DNA of 64,000 nucleotides from Fulvia fulva (lineage: Eukaryota > Ascomycota > Dothideomycetes > Mycosphaerellales > Mycosphaerellaceae): positions 1,550,001 through 1,614,000 of the forward strand of contig NC_063014.1 in NCBI RefSeq assembly GCF_020509005.1, written 5' to 3'. The notes under the pieces were generated by a model. It was not told where the DNA came from. It worked only from the letters and a program-made list of their open reading frames with translations, and did no database searches. The position numbers and the translations under genes are program-made. Position 1 is the first letter of the stretch. Every line of letters starts with the position of its first letter. Shown here piece after piece: positions 56,758 through 64,000 of the stretch.

Positions 56758-58756
56758 ATGACAATGCGCTCTGTCGCCCGCCTTTCTGGTCGTTTGCAAG
56801 CACAGGTAATAGCACGCTGCCTGAGTCGGCAGGTGTGGGCTGCCACGTCATCGTACATCTCAGCTGAATGCCAACAGTACGAACAATCACTTGTCATGTT
56901 ACCATCAGCCAGTATGCACCATGTCAACGTGGCATACGAGGCCCTCAACACAGATCGATCCGAAGTACGACTCCTACGAGTCGAACCAGGGAGAGGCTTC
57001 GAAGCACTACATTGCACTCTCAACGTGGTCTCGCTCCTTGACGATCCTCGATATGAGACGATCTCATACTGCTGGGGCAAAGCGAATCGAGCCGGGCCTT
57101 TGATAGTGAACGGCAGCCCTCTGTCTGTCCCACACAATGCAATCGTCGCTCTCTGCCAGGTCAGATCTGCAAATCAACCGAGAACAGTATGGATCGATGC
57201 CATATGCATCAATCAGGATGATCCAGACGAAAGGAGTCAACAAGTCGCCATGATGGCGTTCATATATCGCAGTGCAATGGGCAACTTGATTCACCTCGGC
57301 AGCACTGATGCCGAGCCAGGCAAAGCTGCTCGAATCGCAGAGCATCTAACGATACTAGAACGCAAGATTGACCAAGCAGCTCATCTGTTGTCCAAAGATG
57401 ACGCTGACTGGCAAATGTTCTCTGATGGTTCTCGATGTCCTGCAGCGTGGTCAGACACTGATCTGATTGGGGCAAATGACATCGTTGTAGTGGAGTCATT
57501 ATATGCCTCAGCGTGGTTCAGGTGAGCAACTTCGACCTCCTCCCAAGTCTCTGTGCTCATCAACTAGTCGACTGTGGGTCGTTCAAGAAGCTGCCTTTGC
57601 AAAATCCAACACTTGTTTCTTCAACGGCGTCGAGATCCCTTTGCTCCGCATACTGAAAGTCGGCCAAGCTTACATCGACACTGCCAAGTCTGGACCACTC
57701 TTCAGTCAAAACTCCGAGCGAGGTCTCGACAATGCAGCCACGATGCGTCGTTTTGTTGTTGGCTCACGCAAGCTGCTCTTCGAGGACATCTACATGCTTT
57801 GCCAAAGACTGGCCACAACAGATCAGAGAGATATGATCTTCGCTGTAGTGAATCTTTACTGCAAAGCTGCCAATCTCCAGGTCATACCAGCACTTCTTCG
57901 GCCCGACTACCAGAATACCACGATAGATGTCTTCCAAGACGCGACTCGATACGTTCTGCTCGAAGAGGGCGACTGGGTTCTGAATCACATACACCATCGA
58001 TCCGTGGATGACATTGACTTAGCTGGCAAACCATCGTGGATGCACATCTGGGGTCAGGATGTGAACCCTCGTGAGGAGTCTGAACCATTTCCCAGCCATC
58101 ATCGACATGCGGCGACAACTACTGGACACCTGACCATCCTATCAGATTCTCCATCGCACGTCCTCAAGCTCAAAGCATTCCTTTACGGCAAAATTGAATT
58201 TGTAACTTCTCCCTTCACCAGGGCCATGCTCAAGAATGTCGAATGCATTCGGCCCACCATACGCATCGCTACCGACCTGGCCAAAGCAGCATTGGGGGAG
58301 CCTCGCCATGAGACCGCAGATGACCTGAACCAATACGCTCTACTCGCTTCCATCTTGACGGCAGGCGAGAACGAAGACACCAAATTCCAGGTCCAGGAGA
58401 AAGCCAAGGGGCTCCAGGCCGTTGTGAATCTGCTACAGAACCAAGCAGTGCGGCCTGCAAATTTGATGATCACGGCCGGGCAACTTCACACATCAATGAA
58501 GCATGTTCTCGAACATCGCGCTATGTTCTCCGCCGCTAGGGGTCCGCCAGGCATGGATGTCAAGTTTCTGGGTCTGTGTCCGAAAATTGTGCAGAAGGAC
58601 GATGTTGTGGCTGTGATCGAAGGTGGAAGGGTTCCCCTGGTGCTACGGCCGTTCGAAGGACAGTATCAGTTTCTTGGGACTGCGTATGTGCCGTTCCATC
58701 TTGAGATAAGCGGGTACTCACATGAGGGAGAAGCAGAATGGGTTGATATTGTATGA
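56758..58756 (+). CDS. HET (heterokaryon incompatibility) domain protein
   Basis: Two exons, 56758-57521 and 57568-58756, with a 46-bp intron (gtgagc donor, caactag acceptor); 650 aa from the first ATG, though a start at 56896 is also possible. The HET domain runs from about 60 to 262, with its three marks: Y-E-T-I-S-Y-C-W-G at 99-107, W-I-D-A-I-C-I-N-Q-D at 145-154, and R-L-W-V-V-Q-E at 256-262, the last created exactly by the splice. The long C-terminal part (270-650) is helical and has no recognised second domain (no NACHT, ankyrin or WD repeats). Such proteins can trigger cell death when hyphae of unlike types fuse; most family members have no proven role. Confidence 0.9.
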
Positions 58757-60091
58757 GCAGGACGGTTGAGTGCCATAGTGCCGGAAGACCCCACATCACG
58801 AGAAAGGGTAGAGCAATAAAAGAGAACGACAGCACCAAGAGTCGATCCCTCGGCGCAGAGAGCCAAAGGGAAGGTCATATCGGATAGACTTCAGTGCATC
58901 GGAGTTCATTGACGATTGAGCTACTTGCCTGAGGACAGCAGGATTCTATTAGAATATATTGGTCAATCCAAGCTTGGTAGGGGCCAGCTGGTCACAGTGG
59001 GATGCTACACCTTCGTGCTTTGTTTGGTGTTGATTCTGGGTATCCCCGAAGATGAATGGTGTAAATATGTCGATGTTTCGCGATCTGGTCACATCGCAGT
59101 ATGAAAGAAGCGGGATGCTCTGCAGTATCCACTGATCTGCACTCGTGGATACTGCAGAGCATATAGTAGCTTCCCGCATGGCTTTGTCTCCTTCGAGACA
59201 TCAAGCATTACCGAAGATGATGTTGAGACATGGGACTCTACACTGTCTTGGAATATCGCTGGGGAGGTCATTCGCCGATGACGCTAAACCGCTTTCGGCG
59301 CTGCAGACTTCACATCAAACTGCTGCCACCAAGCACGACATGGCTTCATCCATGACATCGTATACGTGAGTCTCTTGTTCGTCTGTATACTATTGCTCAA
59401 TCTACGGCCGTACCGAAGATCCCAACACAGCCTCATTGTATCGCGCGCATGCCGGAACCGATGGCACCTCGATCGCAAACACGGCATATTTCTACGATTC
59501 GAAGGCAGCGCGCCGACATGCAAAAAGCTCGCCAGAGCTGTGTCAAGAGATATCATATGCTGGAGAGCTCCTTATATGCATGGCAGTGGCCTCGATGCGG
59601 CGGTCCAATGCGATGGAGCGCTTCGCGGTAAGCAGTCCTACGGCATCATACGCGGCGGACAGAGCTGTTGAGAGTGCGATGTCGTTGTACGGACTCAAGC
59701 ATATGAGAATATCGTATGCATCGCGTCGTGAAGCGCTTGATAGGTGGTTTCGATTAGGGAAATGTGGTCACGTGGACACAAAGTGTTTGTCCAGTGAATA
59801 GCAACCAACTCTGGACGTTGCAACACACATGTGAATGTGAAAACGGGTCAATGCGCTTAGCGCTTCCGCTTCTTGCGTTACCGCATTGAGACCCCGCAAA
59901 CCTCACCTTCTCCCTTGGTTTCCGCAGCAAAACCACCACCGCTCTTCCAAGTCGCACTTTTCGCAACATCACCACCACTTTGTCCAGCAATCATCACTGC
60001 GACATTTTGCGATATCACAGCCTCCCTACCGCCATCACCCACACCTCGACTCTAGCGCATCAACAGCGAGTCACCCACTACCACCGCCGCG
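58757..60091. other. Intergenic region with hairpin and doubtful exon-like frames
   Basis: About 1.3 kb between the HET gene and the coiled-coil gene. It holds a perfect 18-bp hairpin (59115-59162, listed separately). Open frames at 59366-59671 and 59436-59801 overlap in different registers; a gtgagt at 59366 and a cacag near 59430 could be splice sites, but no joined product looks convincing. The last 200 bp are C-rich, leader-like sequence before the ATG at 60092. Confidence 0.4.
59115..59162. repeat. Perfect 18-bp inverted repeat (hairpin)
   Basis: The arms atgctctgcagtatccac (59115-59132) and its exact reverse complement (59145-59162) enclose a 12-base loop. Pairing can extend outward through gcggg (59110-59114) and cccgc (59173-59177) after a bulge. 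Confidence 0.9.
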
Positions 60092-63000
60092 ATGTTTGGC
60101 TTTCTCCGCCAGCGTCGAGGCGCATTCGCGACAGGAGGAATACTAGGCGGTATCACCTCTATCGCTTCTGGCATTTACTATTTCATGCCGAACTCGGCAT
60201 CCACTGCCGCTGTCGAGGTCGCCACTACAGCATTGTCTTCCATCATCTCACTCCCTACCGACATCTTCATCGCGCACTCGGCCGCCGACCAAGGCGTTTG
60301 CTACCCACTGAACGGCACCGTCCATGGCTGCCACATCGGGTACAGCCAATGCGAAGTGCCTAGCGACTTCTACACGACCGCTTTCGCCTTCGACCCTTTC
60401 CTCGTGGTGCTTGCTCTGGTCGTGTACTGCACCTGCCTTCACGGTGCCGTGCGCCTCCGGAATGCACTTCTAACGCCGAAGAGCTACGCGACAATCTGTG
60501 CCACAGTCGAGCATCTGCGCAACGGCGTCTCGGTCTCCACGACCGTCGCCGGCATTGTCACCCTCGTGGTGGAGCACACTGGAGCCACGATGCCGCCGCT
60601 TCCGGAATATGCTGGTGCGATCATGTGGCTGTTCGGTACTGCCGTGTTCAGTCTGTTGTCAGCGTATCTCGCCAGCGGGAAGGTCTCAGAAGTGGACAAG
60701 GCGCGGTCGAAGCTCCAATGGATCATCACCAAGAAGAACAAGACCATTGCTGTACTCATCACTGCCATCAAGGACTGGGAGAGCAGATATGAGTCTCTCG
60801 CCAAGCTTCACGAGAATAACAAAGCCGAGCTCGGGATGACGTCCCTTGAGCTCAGTGCTCTCGTTGTAAAATTCAACGAGGTGGATATTGAGTACGAGCA
60901 GCTGGTTGTCGAGCAACAAGAGATTCGCGCAGAGTCTAAAGGCAAAGATGTGAAGATCACTGAGCTCGAGAAGGATGTCGCCAACAAGAAGGCTGAGCAT
61001 GACGCCGAGCTCGACGAGTTGCAGCGCAAGCTACGTGCTATGGAGAATGAGAGGGATGCTCAGGCAGCGGAGGTGAAAAGACTCAACGACAAGCTCGAAA
61101 CCGAGGAGGCCAAGAACGCCGCGCTGACCACTGAAAATGGCGAACTACGAAGCAAGGTTGCTAGCCATGATATCACTATCGACAAGCAGTCAAAGACTAA
61201 CAACCGCTTGATGGCTCAGCTCGCGGGACAGTCCTCGGTGATCAAGAACCTTGAAGCAGACTTGAGCACATCAAATGCCAAGAGCGTCAAGCAGATCAAC
61301 GCGCTACAGGCCGAATCGTTCTGCAAGGACGGCATTATCCGCAAGCAGCTCGAGGACCAAGAGGAGCAGACTGAAGAGTTCGAGGGCAGGCTTGAAGCCG
61401 CAGATGCCGTGAACACTCAGCAGTCCACGCAGATCAAGACTCTGGAGGGCGGAATTGCCAGCAAGAACGCCATCATTTCCAAGCAGTGCTCGGACAACAC
61501 CAAACAGTCCGAGACCATTTCGAACCTGAACAAGAAGCTCGAAAGTGCTACCACAAGCTTCGAGAAGGAGAAGAGCGAGTGGAGCACCAAGGACACCCAG
61601 CAGCAATCTAAAATCGCTAGCCTTACTCTGGACAGCACGAACGCCAAGGAGGAGCTCACCACCTGCGCCGATGAGCTGGTCCAGGCGAAGGCCGAGGTCG
61701 TCCGACTAGGCAAGGCATGCATCGATCTCGCCTCTCACAACAACGACATGCTCATGGTGGCAGGCTTCGAAGCTGACGCAAACCTGGTGGTCGCTCACGA
61801 AGACTGTCTGGACTTCCAATGCCTTAGCGCCGAACTCCAAGGCCGACTTGATGAGAAGATCGAGGCAGCTTCTAAGATCTCACTATCTGCCGTTACCGAG
61901 ATCGTCGATGTCGAGCCCGTCCAAGAGCAGGTCGCTCAGCTATCGACACCATCCTGCAGTTTCGGAGCGACGCCAATTGAGAAGGTCGGGGCTCCGTCGA
62001 ACTCATCCACGCAGAGCGCCACCACCGGTGTCCAAGAAGAAGCCGCCCATGCTTTCATACCACATGACGATTCCAAGGTAGCCACGCCATCGAGCGGCAG
62101 TCTGGCGGTTGACGCTGTGCCTCCTCCGTCTTCTGCAGCTTCCTGGCCCGGGCTCCGTCAAGCCCTGATAAATGTTGGTACTGTGCCCTTCATGGGTGCT
62201 GAAAATTCGTCTACGCCGTCTGGCTCCCCATCTGGCGACCAGTCCCAAATCTCGCCAACAACCCACCATGACTCTTCGACCAAGCCATCACATGTGTCCG
62301 AATACCGAAGCCCATGTCGTCACAACAGTGGCATCGATGCAGACGCCGAGACCCAGAAGCCAGCCTTACCGAGCAACAGTCTCAAACATTCCACCGATGT
62401 TGTTCCGTTGACGCAGAATTCAACGGTTGCCTCACACGAAACTACCATCGATGACTGCGAGGCGCGCATTGCTTCCGAGGGGGCAGCATCAACGACTGCT
62501 CCATTAACCTTCAACGAATTGCACAGCAATCAGCCTGATTTGCTACAAGCTACTCAACCTGTGGCCCCAATCGAGCGGTCGAACAGCCAGTCGTCTACTT
62601 CGCGTTTCATTTTCGAGACGCCAACGAAGGAGTGGTTTGCCCCATCGATATCCGCTAACCCGGGCCCAGTTCCCGCGCCCCAGATACAACAAGACTCAGG
62701 CTCCTCGCAAGGGAGCAATAAGAGACTGCAGCCGTATGCAGCCAGACTTTCTCGCTACAGGCCAGAACGCGGCATTGCCAGTACAAGCAAACACTGGGAA
62801 GGCATGCCCGACGCCCAAGGGAATTTACTGAAGTTTGGTCCTGATGGCAAGCCTTCGGAAGAAAGGCATTTTCCGAAAGTGCCGAGAGTCAGCTCTGGCG
62901 CGGATTCGTGCAAAACGAAGTCCTCGAGGAAGAGTGCCACTTCGCAAGAAAGCACGGATTCAGCGTACGTCAACCGGATCGTGCACAACTCGACCGCCTT

Positions 63001-63565
63001 CAAACAGCTGGACGATAATAGCACTAGCGCATCATCGACAGCATCAAAGACCGCGATCAAGTCACCAGTCCTTGCTATCAATTTCTCAACGTCAACTCAG
63101 CCGCTATTCAAATTTGGAGCACCGCAGGAACCGCTTAGTCCACGACGCTCTGCTCCTAACGCCAGTGACACCACAGGCAGCTCATATGAGAAGAATTCAG
63201 TCAGTCGCTCACCACCAAATACTTCAGCGACATCGACAACTCCCACCGAAACCGAAATCGTTCCCCCTGTTGCCCCAGCTTGCTACTATAAGCCACATGG
63301 GAATTGCAAGTGCAAGAACTGGATCAGAGGAACCTGTGTCGGGGATCCTAACAACTACGACCCGATCACGCATGAGTGGATCAAGGTCGTTGAGGGTGAG
63401 ATCAAGAGATATGGACAGACTGACTCAAAGGAAGATCGCGCCGAGAAGACGAGGGCGAAGACCCAAAAGACTTGCTCTGAGTGTTGGGTACACAAGAGAG
63501 GACAGCAGGCAGTAGAAGCGAAGGATGATTCGAGCAGCGAAGTGGAGCAAAGCGAACGATCCTAA
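60092..63565 (+). CDS. Large membrane-anchored coiled-coil protein, 1157 aa, family unknown
   Basis: Single uninterrupted exon. The N-terminal part has four hydrophobic segments (about 12-32, 100-120, 147-163 and 174-194), with a Cys-containing loop at 70-87 between the first two. A long coiled coil follows at about 200-545, with regular Leu/Ile heptads and Glu/Lys. Residues 620-1050 are Ser/Thr/Pro-rich and disordered. Near the C-terminus, C1064-X7-C1072-X-C1074-X7-C1082 and a later C1128-X2-C1131 could bind metal. No known family was recognised. Layout (membrane base, rod, flexible tail) suggests a tether or organelle scaffold, which is inference. Start: the first ATG after a C-rich leader, context ccgcgATGt. 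Confidence 0.8.
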   Translation: MFGFLRQRRGAFATGGILGGITSIASGIYYFMPNSASTAAVEVATTALSSIISLPTDIFIAHSAADQGVCYPLNGTVHGCHIGYSQCEVPSDFYTTAFAFDPFLVVLALVVYCTCLHGAVRLRNALLTPKSYATICATVEHLRNGVSVSTTVAGIVTLVVEHTGATMPPLPEYAGAIMWLFGTAVFSLLSAYLASGKVSEVDKARSKLQWIITKKNKTIAVLITAIKDWESRYESLAKLHENNKAELGMTSLELSALVVKFNEVDIEYEQLVVEQQEIRAESKGKDVKITELEKDVANKKAEHDAELDELQRKLRAMENERDAQAAEVKRLNDKLETEEAKNAALTTENGELRSKVASHDITIDKQSKTNNRLMAQLAGQSSVIKNLEADLSTSNAKSVKQINALQAESFCKDGIIRKQLEDQEEQTEEFEGRLEAADAVNTQQSTQIKTLEGGIASKNAIISKQCSDNTKQSETISNLNKKLESATTSFEKEKSEWSTKDTQQQSKIASLTLDSTNAKEELTTCADELVQAKAEVVRLGKACIDLASHNNDMLMVAGFEADANLVVAHEDCLDFQCLSAELQGRLDEKIEAASKISLSAVTEIVDVEPVQEQVAQLSTPSCSFGATPIEKVGAPSNSSTQSATTGVQEEAAHAFIPHDDSKVATPSSGSLAVDAVPPPSSAASWPGLRQALINVGTVPFMGAENSSTPSGSPSGDQSQISPTTHHDSSTKPSHVSEYRSPCRHNSGIDADAETQKPALPSNSLKHSTDVVPLTQNSTVASHETTIDDCEARIASEGAASTTAPLTFNELHSNQPDLLQATQPVAPIERSNSQSSTSRFIFETPTKEWFAPSISANPGPVPAPQIQQDSGSSQGSNKRLQPYAARLSRYRPERGIASTSKHWEGMPDAQGNLLKFGPDGKPSEERHFPKVPRVSSGADSCKTKSSRKSATSQESTDSAYVNRIVHNSTAFKQLDDNSTSASSTASKTAIKSPVLAINFSTSTQPLFKFGAPQEPLSPRRSAPNASDTTGSSYEKNSVSRSPPNTSATSTTPTETEIVPPVAPACYYKPHGNCKCKNWIRGTCVGDPNNYDPITHEWIKVVEGEIKRYGQTDSKEDRAEKTRAKTQKTCSECWVHKRGQQAVEAKDDSSSEVEQSERS

Positions 63566-64000
63566 CCCACACAACAATAAGGCCTTGGTGTTTGTCATGG
63601 TTGAGACTTGCTCCTAGTGAGAACAATCCATACTATGACGGATGACGGAAAGCAAAGTACAGATAGCTCAGCGACAACGGGAAAAGCAGAGGACTCTGCC
63701 ATGATTGTGACTTTCTCCTAGTGAGAACAGTCTAAACTATGGCAGACGATGCGTACCGTTCTTATCTGGGTCTGTCTGCTCATGACGAGGCCTCTAACAT
63801 AGGAATCAAACCTATATACCCTACCATGGCTGCGAATGGGCTCTTGATACCCTAGTCTATGCTGTGGTAGGGTGTTTGGATATCTCCACCCTGCTGCGAG
63901 GAAAATGTGCTGCTCTGACATGTACGAGAGAATTGAGAGGAACTACTGATGACGGCACGTGAGACTGCCGATGGAGTACTTGAAGGCGGAGAACACGGTT
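63566..64000. other. 3' flank of the coiled-coil gene, to window end
   Basis: No gene recognised. It contains a diverged direct repeat (listed separately). A stretch near 63,805-63,820 resembles a tRNA T arm on the minus strand, but the rest of a tRNA is missing. Confidence 0.4.
63595..63751. repeat. Diverged direct repeat, two units of about 51 bp
   Basis: Units at 63595-63645 and 63699-63751 share the core ctcctagtgagaaca and flanking catg/ttgtgact and actatg words, about three quarters identical by eye, with starts about 104 bp apart. Confidence 0.6.

Noticed and set aside
63800..63860. tRNA-like T arm on the minus strand (atagg / cctat stem with a B-box-like loop)
   Set aside because: No matching acceptor stem, D arm or anticodon stem could be formed at the right spacing.
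36128..64000. Search for a secondary-metabolite or defence cluster
   Set aside because: The genes are unrelated housekeeping or single accessory genes; no backbone synthase, P450, transporter group or pathway regulator was seen.

Overview
The window looks like nuclear DNA of a filamentous ascomycete (Pezizomycotina). A Dothideomycete is my best guess, but that rests on remembered protein families, not on a search. The grounds are short introns (mostly 46-52 bp, with GTRNGT donors, CTRAY branch sites and CAG/TAG acceptors), a HET-domain gene, mannitol-1-phosphate dehydrogenase, Pns1, Cue1, and transposons that carry the mark of repeat-induced point mutation (RIP).

Region 1 (1 to about 28,510) holds only retrotransposons. 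Up to about 27,470 nearly every CA/TG has become TA while CG, CC and CT survive, so Gln and Trp codons read as stops and no element is intact. From the left there is a LINE (minus strand, cut by the window edge), a Ty3/gypsy fragment (minus), a complete Ty1/copia element (7151-12601, 367-bp LTRs, TSD agaac), and a three-level nest. In the nest, a plus-strand gypsy element is split inside gag by a minus-strand chromodomain gypsy element (13461-23698, 519-bp LTRs, TSD taaga). That element is itself split upstream of gag by a LINE (19213-23145, 16-bp TSD). The last kilobase of the outer gypsy pol (27,480-28,510, integrase) is almost free of RIP.

Region 2 (28,600-30,880) has one conserved hypothetical gene on the minus strand and its upstream region. 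Region 3 (about 30,880-36,117) is a second, smaller transposon island: a TIR/MITE-like shell, a truncated pogo/Fot-type element, a gypsy integrase-3' end fragment, a 235-bp solo LTR that escaped RIP, and a nearly complete 1,882-bp Fot/pogo element.

Region 4 (36,118-64,000) is ordinary gene-rich euchromatin. In order it carries: a rhodanese/Arr2-like protein (+), a possible 43-aa protein (+), protein phosphatase methylesterase Ppe1 (-), a membrane alpha/beta-hydrolase-like protein (+), a WD40 protein (-), mannitol-1-phosphate dehydrogenase (-), the choline-transporter-like protein Pns1 (-), an LrgB-like transporter (-), a GNAT acetyltransferase (+), a two-exon NTF2/SnoaL-like small protein (+), Cue1 (+), a HET-domain protein (+), and a 1157-aa membrane coiled-coil protein (+). 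The genes are housekeeping or conserved accessory functions with no shared pathway; nothing suggests a biosynthetic cluster. Gene models with introns were built by reading splice signals and checking that the frame continues, and exon coordinates are given in each entry. All family assignments are from sequence reading, without database searches.
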